A DNA stretch of 64,000 nucleotides from contig JANJXV010000013.1 in assembly GCA_024803745.1 (NCBI GenBank), positions 1,364,001 through 1,428,000 of the forward strand. The letters are read 5' to 3'. The translations under genes were made by a program, and so were the position numbers. The DNA is from Megascapheus bottae (lineage: Eukaryota > Chordata > Mammalia > Rodentia > Geomyidae). Within the stretch, counting starts at the first letter, position 1, and each line of letters begins with the position of its first letter. The notes beneath the pieces were generated by a model. That model ran no database searches and had not been told where the DNA came from. It saw only the letters and a program-made list of their open reading frames with translations. This document shows, piece by piece, positions 34,106 to 47,111 of the stretch.

Positions 34106-35230
34106 TTGTAAAGAAAAATTATTCTCCCAAAGCTCCCTGCTGGAAGTAGTATTCTTATTAATACTTATTTAGACATGTTTTGGGTAGCAGAACTCTGGCC
34201 TCTTAATCAATGCTCAATAAATATGATTTTGACTGTTCAAAGCAAACAATAGGTTCAGTATAGCCTTACGGATTTTGAAATGCATTTGCAAATTGTAAAT
34301 GCTTACAAATGTTGCTATATGAAGATCTGCCTATATCCAAAAAAAGGAAAGAAGGAAGTCTTTTATTAGTATGATGATGATTAGCTTTAAATAGTTATAC
34401 AAAGAGTTTTCAATTCATGTCATTTTATGAGAACAAGGCATTTTGATCAGTGATGAGATTCTCTTTTTCATAGTTTGGTCTTTTATATACTCAGATATAC
34501 CCACAAACGTTATCCAAACAAGTTAACCGCAATGAGTATTGAAATTTCTCAATAGAAAAAGTCATGTACAACTGCCATATATATATGCATATATATAATA
34601 TGATAATGGCTGAGTTTTATATTAATCTTTATATGACAAGCAGCTTGTTCACAATCATTTCAACTTCTAGAGTTATAAAATTACTTTCTCCAACTCTCAG
34701 TGAAATAACCAAGGCTTCTGCCTCTTGGCCTACTTTCTTATAGATCTATTACCATAAATGTATGGATAGTGCTCATCTTAACTCTAAGATCTCTCTTACC
34801 TTTGTTATCACTTAAATACCCTGCCTCACATGCATGCATGTAAAACTATAAGATTCCAACTCTGATTAAACATTTACAGCCTTAATTTGCCCAGAGAAAG
34901 CCCCAGGCTGTCCTCATACACTGAATATTAGATGAAACACATACAACTCCAATGAGACCATGGAAAGAACAAAGCGAATAGATACCATTCTTCTACAAAC
35001 AATAACAAAACTCTCAACCTCAGAGAACATTGGTTGCAATGAATTTCTGAAAGCTCTAGACCATTTCTACTCCCAAAATATCTCTGAGATGGGAGGAGAG
35101 AGAACTTTAGCAATGGTCACTCAAATATTCAAAACGAAGTCATAGACCTGAGAATAGTCTTTTCCCTTGTTTGCAATTTATCACTTGACGTCAATTTCTT
35201 ATTTAGAGTCCAGTTCCATCTTCTTTGCAT
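34106..35230. other. unique non-coding stretch
   Basis: Short AT tract near 34577-34600. Overlapping 61-codon frames on both strands near 34928-35145 have no motif. Confidence 0.4.
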
Positions 35231-35435
35231 GTGTTTGTGTGTGTATATGAGAGTCTGATGGTACTGGGGCTTAAACTTAGTGCCCACACACTATCCAGAA
35301 GCTTTTTAGCTCTAGGCTAGTATTCTAGCCTTTTGGTGCTTAACTGGAGATAAGTGTCTCACAGATTTTCTTGGCTAGGCTGCCTTTAAACCACAATCCT
35401 CAGATCTCAGCCTCCTGATTAGCTAGGATTAGTCC
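35231..35435 (-). mobile_element. 7SL-like head + Geo SINE
   Basis: A short GT tail, then Geo arm ('tactggggcttaaacttagt', 'ctaggctagtattctagcct'), linker ('aactggagataagtgtctca') and head ('tctcagcctcctgattagct'). Confidence 0.78.
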
Positions 35436-35699
35436 AAAGCTACCAGTATCTGACATATCTTGCAATTTACAGACCCATGTATATGTGACCAGAGAGGAAG
35501 ATTTTAAGCCTCCCCATGAAACTCTCCTCTCTTTCATAATGGTCTTCAGGAGACCAAGATGGTGTCTTGACATGCATAATGAGTTAAGACATGTTCCTTG
35601 CTTCAGAGGACTTGAAAATCTAGTAGGGATATCAGAGAAATCACTATCTTGATGACGGGAACAAGAAAGCAAGTTTGGTTCATACTAAATGCCTTCTTT

Positions 35700-35835
35700 C
35701 ACTGTATTATTTAATTTGTTCTTTTCAATCACCCTGACAATCAGAAACTACTGCTACTGTGTTCTTTTAAATGAGAAAATTGAGTAACACAGAGATTCAG
35801 TAACTCTTCTAAGATGCTTATTTAGTCAGCAAATG
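35700..35835 (+). mobile_element. MIR-like relic
   Basis: 'gtattatttaatttgttctt' and 'tcaatcaccctgacaatcag', followed by 'tgagaaaattgagtaacaca' and 'gagattcagtaactcttcta', follow the MIR 3' half. Confidence 0.45.
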
Positions 35836-37425
35836 GTAAACCCTTTCATATGAGTGTTATGAGAATTTTAAGTCTGCAAATGAGAGAAGTGCTCATCACC
35901 AACATGAGAGGCATTTGTGCTGGACAGTGAAGATCTGGGAGACTGGGAGCCTTCAGTATTCAAGTTAGAAGTACAGTGCATCACTGGAGCATTCCTTCAT
36001 CTCCTCTCCAGACCCAGTGCTCAGGAAGGCAACATACACACAACTTGTTTTGCCTTTGGTTAATGTAGAACTTGTCAGAGAGAAGCACCAATAATAGATT
36101 AAGGAGGGGAGGAGAGTGAGGTCAGATATACATTCATTTGGTATTTGATCTATCTTCCTTTCCCAGTATTTCCTGCCAGGGCTCTTCTTTATTAAGTCTG
36201 TCCTTTCCGGGAGCACTAGAAGAGCAACATTTCCTTCCATGGCCTTTAGACATGGTAATGTGACCATGGATTTTACTAGAAATGGAGTACTGTACTATCA
36301 TTAATCATTCCTCTATACCTTACCCTCAGTTTATTCATCCTTCTATAAATCTTCAGATTTCCCTAATTCTGCATGGCTGTTTTCTCCAGCAACTCACAGC
36401 AAAGAAAGAACAAGTAAGTGACAAAAAATACAAATCAGTCCCAGTTCCGTTGGAATCCAGGTCCTGTGATTACTGCCTTTCTATAGACTATGCCTAGAAG
36501 CCAACTCCAGTGTCACCTATAAGGGACTTTAAGTTAAGTGTTCCTAGAGAATTACTGGAAACCATTCTTTGCTAGATGTCTTTATTTTCTTTGTTGTTAC
36601 CAGCATGTTATCCCTACCCACCACTTTTATGAAAACCAAACAAAGCAACTCTTTACTGAGCAGCATTGCAAATGTCTTTTTTTCCAACAGATGAAGAACA
36701 ATGCTTATCTTTAGGGAATCTTATTTGAAACCTCTTAGATGGCAGACTAATGCAGTACCAAGAAACATTTGGGAAGGTAATTCAGTTCCTGGGGAAGTCT
36801 AATTTGAAACAATTGGAATGGAGAATGCAAATACCCAGCCTTTTCTTCTAGTCTGTGGAGGAGAGAAGCCAGGGGCCTTTCACAGGAAGTTGAAAATGGC
36901 AGCTTGGTAGGCAATGGGCTGTTCCTGCTTTCTTTCCAACTCTATCAGCCAACTTCAGTGGCAGAGTTGTTTCCTACTGAGAACAGATTCTGCTTGTTCA
37001 GTGCATGTTTGTGAAGAAAGAGATTTTTCAGACAGTCTGATATAATGGAGCATTCACAAATTCAAATTCTAGCTAAATTTGCCTCTCTACCCTGCCATAT
37101 GGGAAAGATGCCAGGAACCTAAACTTGCCGAGAAATGGTCATGGAATTATAGCCTCTATGGACTTAGGGTAAATTCAGGTTAATAGTCTAATCCCTGGGG
37201 CCACAGCTTTCTATTCAGAACAAGGGAATTCCTACCCTGACAGGAATTAGGACACCTCTGCTGTGACTTCCTCTCCAGCTCCTACTGCACTCCTGACAGG
37301 TGCATTTAGACTCTGTGTCTGAGACACCCTTTCTCCAGTCTGCTACACACAGCAATTACCTTATTTCTCCACAGTGAAATTAATCCATGTTACAAAACAA
37401 TCACGCCAGATCTTGTCTTGTTTCT
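35836..37425. other. unique non-coding stretch
   Basis: About 1.6 kb with no named repeat. A 100-codon minus frame at 35965-36267 shows no domain and is not called. Confidence 0.4.
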
Positions 37426-37429
37426 TATT

Positions 37430-37740
37430 GTCTGCAAATAAAGTGCAGACAATTTAACCTAGTTCAACACAACCAGACCTGTCACTTCAGCCTCAAGCTT
37501 CATCCCCACAATTCCTGCCTAGCCTCAAGCCTCTGCTGCTATGTTTAGTGATAACTAAGCCCTTGACCACATCACCCAAGGATGGGGTTTTGTACCCACA
37601 TCACTCCATTCCTTGTCACTTTCCTCCTCTTTGGCCTTCTTGCTGTTCCTTCCAGATGGCTAAACATATTCTGCTTTGGGAGTTTCCTCTGAGCTTTTCT
37701 TTTTTGCCCTCCTCAAACCTAATGGGCTGCTTCCTATAAT
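37430..37740 (+). mobile_element. L2-like relic
   Basis: 'ctttggccttcttgctgttc' followed by 'cattctgctttgggagtttc'-like wording resembles the L2 3' region ('gccttgctgttcc...'). Diverged; low certainty. Confidence 0.35.
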
Positions 37741-38381
37741 GATACTAACCATTTTTATGATGCATAAAAATGACAAAAATATAACACATATTAAACCAGT
37801 AGTTGAAAATAAGAAAAACTGTTGATAGTGGAAATGCATAAATATGGATATAGCTTTCTGTTGTCTTGCCTCTCTTCTTTGAACTACATATATGAACATT
37901 TTGTTCCCTACTCGCATCCCCTGAATCTGTCTTGGATTTGGGATTAGGGCTTTCACACTTCTAAATAAGAATATTCTCAGCCTTTTTATGCTTAAGGTAA
38001 AATTTTTAGATAGGGTTTCATATTTTTGCCTTGGGCTCTCCTAGAACTTTAATTCTCCTACTACAACTGCTTCTAGAAAAGTTAGATTTGACACACATAA
38101 ACCACTGCTCCTGGACAGGTTAGTTCTTTCTGTAACTCAACACCCATCAAGTGTCTAGTTCACATTAGAACCCTAGCATAAATATAAATCAAAACCATAA
38201 GTTTTGTGAGTGATTAGTCAGGTGATGCTTCTGAGACATCCAGAATGGATCTACACTGAAACCAGGAAAAACATTATTGTTCTCAAAATTTGAGGACTAG
38301 ACACACAAAAGCCAATTGTTGACTATATTTTAAATATTTAGGAGAATGAAAATTACTTAGCAAATCTCGAACAACTTTATC
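37741..38381. other. unique non-coding stretch
   Basis: Nothing recognised. Confidence 0.4.
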
Positions 38382-38863
38382 GTGTAAAGTCTTTTTTTAT
38401 TGTAATTAGTAAAAGGGTTACATGATATTTGCCAGATACAAGGTGCATTAATTCACATACATTGATACCCTTTCACATGTCTTGGTAACCATTTCCCTTC
38501 CCCCCCACACCCCCCACCCGTCTTGGTTTTCCCCCCTTCCCTATCAAATTTCAAATATCCAAATACAAATAAATTCAATATATCAGATAACAAAGTGAGA
38601 TACTATACCAATATGAGATAACCAAGGGACAGCAAAGGAGATGAGAGACAACATAGTACATTAAGGACAACAATCATTCATTATATGGCTTTTGTTTCAA
38701 TATCCTGGAGGTCCTTTCAATTAGCTTCACATTATATGGGCTTATGTATCAAGACTTTGCTCTATTGCAGATCTCTGCTAGTAGAGCCCAAGGTTTCTAC
38801 TGATTATGATGAATGAGGGAAACCATTGAGCCTAAGTTCCTTTGAGTTTGTGTGAAGTCTTTT
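38382..38863 (-). mobile_element. 5'-truncated L1 with TSD
   Basis: L1 3'UTR plus the first bases of the ORF2 end (38396-38849), flanked by 'gtgtaaagtctttt' (38382-38395) and 'gtgtgaagtctttt' (38850-38863), matching at 13 of 14. It is close in sequence to the 12.9-kb and 55.5-kb L1s. It carries the C-rich (G-rich on the L1 strand) tract at 38495-38519. Confidence 0.92.
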
Positions 38864-39478
38864 AAATATATTATTTAAAAACCCTTACTGGAAGTAGTCT
38901 TAAACATTTACAGATCAAAGTAAGCTCAGAAAAGAAAAATGATTCATAAGGTCTCATTTCATGCTAAATGGGATTTACCAAATCTCAAAGTTTTCGTGGT
39001 TTTTATGCCTTCCTCCAGAGTTTTCCCCATACAAACTGTTACAAGAGACTGGTAGAAAAGTAAAGCACTCACTACTACTGAATCGCGGGCAAACAATTTG
39101 CTTACTCCATATGTCAGATCCAATCAAAGATCCATTCTCTTGTTGACATGAATGGGCCTTTATTTATACCTGCCAAACTACTCTGCACAGGAAGGGCAAG
39201 AGGCAAAGGAAGAGCAAATCGTTATATCACATATGGTCAGGCCATATCCCTGACCATATCCCTTTCTCTCATCAAACTTCTCTAAATTGTCTTCTATTTA
39301 TGATAAACTAGATGGCAACTTTTGTCTTTTTAATGTAAGGACATATGGTTTTCTTTATATCTGAAGATATTTGAGTTTTACAATGTAGAATAAATATGAA
39401 AAAATTGAGTTAAATATCAGTATATGATATTCTCAAATAATACTGAAGCCTTGAAGATTATATAAAAGGCTAAATTTG
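38864..39478. other. unique non-coding stretch
   Basis: A near-palindromic phrase 'tatggtcaggccatatccctgaccatatcc' occurs near 39233-39262. Otherwise nothing recognised. Confidence 0.35.
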
Positions 39479-39802
39479 AGGCCCAGTGACTCATCTGTAA
39501 TCCTAGCGACTCATGAGGCAGAGATTATGAGGATCTTAGCTTGAAGCAAGGCCAGCAAATGATTCATACGACACATCCACCCTAGATTTCAACCAATAAA
39601 ATCTGGGTGTGGTGGCACAGCTGTCACCCCAGCTACAGATAAATTTTCAGTAAGACTGCAATCCCTGGCAGCCAGGGCATACACACAAGATCCTACTTGA
39701 AAAATAAATCAATGAAAGTTAGGGATTAGTTCAAGCTGTTGAACATTTCCTGGACAACTTCAAGTCCTTGAGTTCAAACCCCAGTGCCACAAAAAGGAAA
39801 AA
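39479..39802 (+). mobile_element. B1-dID-like SINE, extended
   Basis: Two head-like parts ('catctgtaatcctagcgact' and 'ggtgtggtggcacagctgtc') are followed by a degenerate ID-like arm ending 'ttgagttcaaaccccagtgc'. Longer than a standard copy. Confidence 0.55.
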
Positions 39803-40380
39803 AAAATGTATCATTAATGTTTCACTCTGATAGTCACAGAATAATTATAAGCATTAATCTATCACTTCTTAGTGTGGCATCACTTCTCAATAGAGAAGTT
39901 CTGTTTTATTCATAAGAAGATGATGAAAGACACAAAGAATTTTCAAATACTATACTACCAACTGTCCTTCCAAAGAGTCCTATAGAACTGCCATACAAGA
40001 TGGAAATGACATTTACTTAGCCACTGAGTAGTTTTTTTTGCCATCACTGGTATACAGCTGAAGCTTGAGACTTATAAAATCTGCCCCCTCTCGTTTGGCC
40101 TTCATTTAACCTTTCATACAGTAACCCACAGTGGAGGCTCTAAGATGCAGAAAATTGAAGTAATGAGTAACACATACATACAAATGCAGAGCAAAAATGT
40201 ACAGGCAGGTACCACACTGGAGAACAGGAGGTAAATCATGAGATGAGCAGATTCTTCCTTTGTTCCTCCTGTAACAAAGAAGGGGAAAAGGTTTTTGTCC
40301 TCATACTAACGCTCTGTTTGATTTGGTAACATGGACTTCTACAAAACCTACCAAATCCCACACACCAATCTAAAAAGGTT
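39803..40380. other. unique non-coding stretch
   Basis: Nothing recognised with confidence. Confidence 0.4.
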
Positions 40381-40510
40381 TAGGTATTAACTTAATATAT
40401 GCAATAATTACTGGAAATAGATACTGTTAATATTTTATGGACAGTAAAAGGAGGGCACAGTTGAAGTAAATTGCCCCGGATCACATGGCTAATAAGAGAT
40501 GCAGGAAAGT
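40381..40510 (+). mobile_element. MIR-like relic
   Basis: 'tatgcaataattactggaaa', 'tattttatggacagtaaaag', 'gcacagttgaagtaaattgc' and 'cccggatcacatggctaata' follow the MIR core and 3' order (tissue of ancient mammalian SINE). Moderately diverged. Confidence 0.55.
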
Positions 40511-41339
40511 GTTGTGTCAAAGAAATACAGTTCACACATTGTGACTACATCTACTGGGATTAGAAGAAAGAGTAAAGAGACTCTGCTTCCTTGACCCAAA
40601 GCACTGCGATTTGTTTACCAGGTGTGTGTAATAAAATTTCCTGTATGATTCCCAACTTCATAAGCTTACTCCAAAAAGCACCAGTGTTTTTTTTACCATT
40701 AATTCAATGTGTCTCATCTCCTAGATGAGACACTAATTCTTTCTACAACTACCAGTTATGATTTGAACTAAACCACAAGGAAAAGTATAAATGTAGAAGC
40801 ATAATCAGTCATCTCTTAGAGACTTTGTAAACTGGATTCATAAAATAAAGGGATTTACTTAAAGGAAGATCAATTGTTACTTTTTGTTTACTGAGAGAAT
40901 ATGACTGTTATGACATAGGGAAAACATCTCAAGAAATAGCCTTGAAAATAAGAGGAAACCTGGATTCATACCTATTATTTCATTAAAAGCAGCACCACTT
41001 AATGATAATTATGGGAGAATTCCACTTTCCATTCTATTGGAGTGTGGGAATGAGTTGGTAAAACAAAACACAGTCCCTACTTCTGAGGGCTTCACAGGAT
41101 AAATTTGACTCCATTCTGAGACAGACTTCAAGAAAGGACAGTCAATACAGAAGAGCTATACTGAAACCCAACACCTGAATCATCTAGTATGAGATCGGGC
41201 GAGGATGCAAGCATTTCTTAATCATGAATGATTTGATGGATGAGTAAAATCAATATATATGTAGGTGATAAACACACATACATACATAATCTATATATAT
41301 GTACATGCACCATATATATATATATATCTTATTTTCTTG
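40511..41339. other. unique stretch with AT tract
   Basis: (AT)n at about 41305-41328 preceded by 'acacacatacatacataatc'. No other element recognised. Confidence 0.4.
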
Positions 41340-41582
41340 ATCCATTCTTATTTTCCTGACTGCGGTGAACAGGGAAGCAATAAATAGGAGTGTGCAAGTG
41401 TCCACTGAATCCTGATAGTTATCATTTCAAACACTGTACAAGAAAGTTATCACTAGATTTTAAAGTAGTTCTATATTTAACTTTTTGAGGAATCCCCAAA
41501 ATGCATTTCCCAATGGTTGCACCAGTTTACACTCAAACCTGCAGTGGAGTAGTGTTCCGTTTCCCCCTACATCCATGGTACA
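41340..41582 (-). mobile_element. ancient L1 ORF2 fragment
   Basis: Plus-strand words 'ggtgaacagggaagcaataa', 'actttttgaggaatccccaa' and 'ggttgcaccagtttacactc', followed by 'tgcagtggagtag', match the complement of the L1 ORF2 C-terminal region in order. Much more diverged than the 12.9-kb copy. Confidence 0.65.
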
Positions 41583-42160
41583 CAAGCATATTAACTAGCA
41601 TATGATACTTGCAGGGGCAGAATTACAGGGGAGTAGCTCCTCTGAACAACTCACAGTTTAACCAAAGGAATGTCAGGAAGCTGGAATGTGTGGTATCTGG
41701 GTGATGGGGATAAAGTCAAAGGATTAGGGAAGGTTGAAGGAAGTTGAGAGAATGCAATCCTCATATTCAATGTAGCTCTGAGAAAAATGGAACTACAAAA
41801 GTTGAGTGGATGGGTAGAGTTGTGACATATGGAAAATTATGAAAAGTGACATGGATCAAGATATAGTAAACTGATATGTCGAATTAGAACTCTTGTATAA
41901 CTTGTTAAGGATAATATTTTTAAATCATAAAGGATTTCTATCTGTATTTGAAGAGCTGGCTGGTGAAAGATGAATGGTCAACTCATAAGAATAAGCGTGG
42001 TTGGTTGGATGGGGGCTAGGTAGTTCTCCACAGTGGCCAATGATGGGAAATGATACTATACCAAAGCATGCTATCTTGGATCCTGAGAATATGAAAGCCT
42101 CACTGTCAGGAAATTCTCTGCATCTTGGTTTCTGTGTGTGTAAACTTAAGTATCATGACC
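41583..42160. other. unrecognised stretch
   Basis: Purine-rich segments at 41690-41870 could be part of an old L1 3'UTR, but I cannot support a boundary. Confidence 0.25.
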
Positions 42161-43284
42161 TCTGACAGTCACAGGGTTGTTGTAAAGCTCAACAAACTAA
42201 TACACAAAGGGCTTCTTAAACTATATACAATAAGTTTATTGATTTCATCCAAGTAAAAGAAGCAGACTAGGAGAGGAAGGAAGTTTTGCATGTGGCATAC
42301 CCAGTGAGCTCGTTCCTCATCTTGAAAGATGTAGATGATGAAGGGCAGAATGAAGACGCTGACCAACAGCGGCATACAGAGGAGTGATGATCAGATTGAA
42401 GTTGGAAAAGGTTAATCATTCTCGGACACTGTGTGGAGGGGTATGATGAATGAACTCAGCAGAAGAAAAAGACTGAAGATGCTGCTATTGGTGCTGAGAG
42501 GCAGCAGGAAAGGAGAAAAATAAATGCCACTGCTTAAAGGAAATGATGGAGCACCTGAAGTAAAGACTTCTTCTCTGTAATGGTTGGGCATCCTTAGTAG
42601 AAAAGTTAATTAACCAAAATAGGATGAGAGGAAGTAATATAAGCTTTCATAGCAACAATATCATTAGTATATATGTTATAAAGACTATGTTTGGAGTGAC
42701 TGAATGTTATATGCAGAATGACTATGAAGAAATTACCTAGTTTAGTGTTCTCATTGGTTACTACTGAAATTTCCCAAGGAGATTTGTATAGCTCAATGAC
42801 AGAATTCTGCTTGCCCAATCAAATCTCTGACAGTGTGCCTTTGGAAAATTTTTAATATTTCCCACAGAAGCCTAATGTGAAGAAAGAAGATTCCCCTAAA
42901 TACCATTCATCATCAGGCTGAACAGAGTTGGAAGATGAGCACTAAGTACCCTGATAGTTTTAGGATGAGTGGTTAGTTAGTTTTCTTATATCTATTGATA
43001 CATGGTCATCTATATTTATGAGATGACTGAAACCTTTTAGACATTTAACATGAAACTATATGTTAAAAGATTGATTGCATAGATGCTAGAATAAGAAAAC
43101 CAAGAGTCACAAAATTAACTACCAAATAAGAACAAAATAAAAAAATAGTTTTACACCAGCAAAACAAAGTGAATCTACGCAGGTATCGCACATACCCCAA
43201 GGAAGACACACTTACACAGGGTTAAAAAAAATTGCTGTCTTCTTGGAGTCAGCTGGGAGAGAACAGAACAAATACAAAGATAAG
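42161..43284. other. unique non-coding stretch
   Basis: A minus-strand frame of 68 codons (42169-42375) encodes hydrophobic residues ('MPLLVSVFILPFIIYIF'). No family is recognised and it has no supporting context. 'caacaaccctgtgac' on the minus strand near 42172-42186 is weakly MIR-like. Confidence 0.3.
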
Positions 43285-43502
43285 AAGAAAACTCAAGGGC
43301 CGGGAGTTTGGCCTAGTGGTTAAGGTGCTTGCCTAGCATCCATGAAGACCCGGGTTTGATTCCTCAGTACCACATACATAGAAAAAAGCCGGAAGTGGTG
43401 CTGAGGCTCAAGTGGTAGAGCTCTAGCCTTGAGAAAAGCCAAGGGCAGTGCTCAGGCCCTGAGCTCAAGCCCAGGACTGGCAAAAAAAAAAAGAAAACTC
43501 AA
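43285..43502 (+). mobile_element. young IDL-Geo SINE with perfect TSD
   Basis: Body 43297-43490 with a homogeneous A tail. Flanks are 'aagaaaactcaa' at 43285-43296 and 43491-43502. Both arms are complete. The A-box region reads 'gcctagtggttaaggtgctt' with an extra T, as also in the 50.5-kb copy, suggesting a shared subfamily. Confidence 0.95.
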
Positions 43503-44559
43503 AACATTCACAAAATCAGAAAAGATGTGTCTGTCTCCTTCACTTGTTCTTCTCCACAATGAAAAGGAGCACTTTGCTTACAGATCCTTCTGTACAGTCA
43601 ACTGACTATAATTCTTACTTTCAACTTCTAAAATCCTTAGGGTTCACTTGTTCATTCACTCAACAAATATTAATTGATACCACCTCTGTACCAGGCCTAG
43701 TGCCACGATGTGGAAATTCAGCAGTTAAGGATATTTGATTTCATAGAGTTTGCAATGTCGTTGAATGCTTTACATTCATCAAATGATTACAAAGCAAACA
43801 CAAACAGAGCCACACAGCTGTAACACTCTGACCTAGAAGAATAGAGGCTCGAGGAATGTGCATTCAGTGTAGTTGATCTAATCCTGGAGTTTACGGGAAA
43901 TATTACTATGGTAATATGTCAGCATAGAGATAGGAGGCATCAATAGTGTTAACTAAGTGAAGAAAAACATTTTAAACAACATTCAAGGCAAAAAGGGCAA
44001 TACACACCGAAACACTTTGGCAGAGGAAAAAGTGGAGTGGAGACAGTAGCCCAGTGAACAGTGTACAGGGGAACAAGCCGAGATGTACAAGGTTAGATCA
44101 TGCACAATCATATTCAGACTGAGAAATTGCTGAATTGCTTTATTCAGGGAAGAATATAATCAGATTTGCATTTTTCAAAGGTCCTCAACTGCCCTTTGGA
44201 AAGTGGACTGGCAGAGGACATTATTGGGTGGACGTGCAGATTTATTAGTCTACTACAATCATTCTGAAGAAAGATAATGACAGAATGGGTTAGACTTGCC
44301 TAGTAAAGCTGGATGACAGTGAGTGAATAAAAAGCATGTAAAGTTAGTAGAACCTGAAATGATGGATAACAGAATTTTCAAGTGACTTTCTAACATTTTG
44401 ATTAGCACACCCAAATGAAGTTTTGCCTAGATATATGTAGGTGTTTATTGCCAGTCTAGATAGGATTAAATATTTAATTCCATCGAGACTGAGATTTTGT
44501 TAGGAACAGAATGGCAGGGCACAGTTATACTATTCAATGGACATGTGTGAAAATACAGT
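43503..44559. other. mostly unique; old repeat trace
   Basis: At 43645-43735 'ttcattcactcaacaaatat' and 'gtaccaggcctagtgccacg' resemble a common ancient mammalian repeat whose family I cannot settle. Confidence 0.35.
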
Positions 44560-44702
44560 AGGTAGCTTAAGGCATGGGTGAAATGGGAGAGATGTCATTG
44601 GATGGTGAAAAGAATGGCATTATACTCACAAACTAACATGTGGTACTGAAACCCCTCTGGGTAACTCTATAAGGATAATAAAAACTTAAAATTAAAAAAA
44701 AA
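44560..44702 (+). mobile_element. possible L1-like 3' terminus
   Basis: 'acatgtggtactgaaacccc' and 'tctataaggataataaaaac' end in an A run (44692-44702). The layout is like the 3' end at 5950-6135. No ORF2 sequence adjoins. Confidence 0.4.
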
Positions 44703-45639
44703 AGTGGAGCTGCTCTGTTCCATACAATAATTTTTGAATTATGGTTATTTTAAGAAACAGAAATGATACAATTTCCTTAATCAAAATACTTTATCCGCCA
44801 CTCACAATTTGCATATATGTGCCGGGTCAGGCTCACCCGCATGAACTTGATATCACATGGCCTTTATGCAGTCCTTGGACTTATGGCTCAGAAACTTTAG
44901 CAGATCTTTACTCTGTCATGTGCCCCTTGTTTTACTTGCTTAGTGCACTTCATAAGGTTAGAAAAAGAGCACTGATCCCAGCCTGTTGCTGCTGTAGTTC
45001 CTGATACACATTGTGTAACTGTTGGTTATTAAAGGAGTGGGAGTTTGCAAAGCATTGTCCAAATCCTCACAGGGAATCAGGAAATACAAATGCCCCTCTA
45101 CGAAAGAACACACCCATCATCCCTTCATGACAGAGCTCAACACGAGTGTTGCTGTGGCATGACTATGTGGGGGAAAGCTAGCTCTCCCTTGGAGCAGAGC
45201 TTCTTTCTGCCAGCTGCTCTTTATACTCATTGCTTCATGTGGCCTCAGGGGAAAATAAAATAATCCTTCCCCAGGGAACCAGCCATTGTGGATGCAGCTG
45301 CATTTAAAAAGAGAATTGCTGACTTAGAATCTGATTCCATGAACATTTTAGAAAAGCACTATATATAGCAATTGTATACACCACATACTGTATACACATG
45401 AGACATAAATTATATGCCAAATCAGCTCCTGTGCCAATCCAGAAATAATAAAAAGAGAGTATGGGCTTAAATTGCAGCTGGTGGGATTAGAATTTACAAA
45501 AATAGATTTAAAAGAAAAATTACGCAAAAAAGATATGATTATCAGCTTCTCTATATTTATTTATTCAAAATCATATACATAGGATATGAAAATTTGTTAC
45601 AATCTGTTCAAGAATTTGATTTCAAAAAAAGTTTCTGCT
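44703..45639. other. unique non-coding stretch
   Basis: Frames of 87 and 72 codons near 44741-45263 show no domain. Nothing else recognised. Confidence 0.4.
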
Positions 45640-45712
45640 GGCACTTAACATATATCAACTTATTTAATCTTTATAATCACCCCATGAAGTGGATACATAA
45701 GAGAAATGCATT
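45640..45712 (+). mobile_element. MIR-like relic
   Basis: 'ggcacttaacatatatcaac' and 'ttatttaatctttataatca', followed by 'ccccatgaagtggata', match the MIR 3' core. A SINE lies just downstream. Confidence 0.45.
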
Positions 45713-45715
45713 TTA

Positions 45716-46015
45716 TTGGCTTAGTATGGTAGTCCACGCTTGTAATCCTAGCTACTCAGATAGGAGAGATCAGGAAGATCACAATCCAAGGCCAGCCAGG
45801 TCAAAAGAGAGCCTTATCTCAACCAATAAAATCAGGGCATGACTCTCTCACCCAAAATTCTGGAAAAGTATAAATAGTCCAAACTGGCCTGGTCTCACAC
45901 ATGAGAAGTTATTCAAAAAACAACAAAAACTGAAAGGACTGGTGGCATAGCTTAAGTGGTCAAGTGCAAGCAAAGTGACAACAACTTGAGTTTAATATCC
46001 TAGTATTCACAACAT
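45716..46015 (+). mobile_element. B1-dID-like SINE
   Basis: Head 'gtccacgcttgtaatcctag'. The tail arm is 'tggcatagcttaagtggtca', ending 'cttgagtttaatatcctagt'. The middle part is longer than usual. Confidence 0.6.
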
Positions 46016-47111
46016 ATAAAAATAAAAAAATGCATCTTACTACAGGAAAAACAAGACTTCAGAAATGTTTCATAATTTCAATCCATTATCAAACTTCAAA
46101 TAATATGATCAAATATGCCTTCCTTGGAAAGCCTGTTTACTCTCTCATAAATATTAAGTTCACCTAATTTCACATTGTAGTGAAATATATATATAATATT
46201 CATATACATATAATATTCAAAATATTGTCATTCTAAACCAACCACTAAAGTAACCAACTAGCAAAGTTACATATTGATTCCTTGGAAAGTGAGTTATAAT
46301 TATCCTGTAATGGCCAGTGTATGAAGGTATAAAAAAATAAACAGGAAATATTTAAGTGTAAAACAGGTTCAAATGGGGTGTCATTCGAGGTAGACAGCAT
46401 TTTACCAACCAAGTGCAAATCCCTGAGTTCAAATCCCAATATCACTAGATTAATTAATTAAACAAAAATAAATATTAGTTCTCTAAAATGGGAGATTAAT
46501 ATAAGCCATCACCACAGAATCATAAGACAATTTGTTTGGCAATAGGAAAAGTTACTCAGAAATGAGAAAGTACTTGGGAAAAAACCCGTCAAAATCATAT
46601 CCTGAAAATAGTGGCATAAGACTTTCACGCAAAGTGTAAATATATAACCCTGAGCAAAAAGTTTCTTCCCAGTGAATCTCAGTATTTAGCCTCATAAGGC
46701 AAGTAGGACATCTGTACCTGAATAATGAAGGTGTGTATACTTACATGTTAGTTCAGTTAAACAATACACACTTTTTTTTAACATCTATTAACAGTACATA
46801 GTAAGAGGTAAACTAATTCCCACAAGTTACATAATAAATGGCTAAATTGCAACCCAGCAAGTCCTTTTGGTTTCCTGAAAATATGATCTATAGAACTGAA
46901 CCAGGCAAACTCTTTTCTATCAGATCTTTCCTTTTCAAGTGTCATACCCAAAGAGTTGCAAATAAGCCCTCCCAATATTGCATCGCCTCTCATATTCAGA
47001 TACTGATATTTCTCAATTCAGCCATTAAATTGGCATGAGGACAAGTCTTACATTCCTATGTCAGAACTCTGGTCAAAGTGAATGCCTTATCAGGGAACAT
47101 AAAAGCACTTT
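46016..47111. other. unique non-coding stretch
   Basis: AT tract near 46187-46225. Opposite-strand short frames near 46778-47038 overlap and lack domains. Confidence 0.4.

Noticed and set aside
42169..42375. 68-codon hydrophobic minus frame resembling a membrane protein
   Set aside because: No family recognised, no upstream coding exon and no support beyond hydrophobicity. A translated search would settle it.
43297..43400. tRNA-like sequence with A and B boxes
   Set aside because: It is the left arm of a SINE with A tail and TSD. It lacks a proper tRNA cloverleaf and occurs in many copies.
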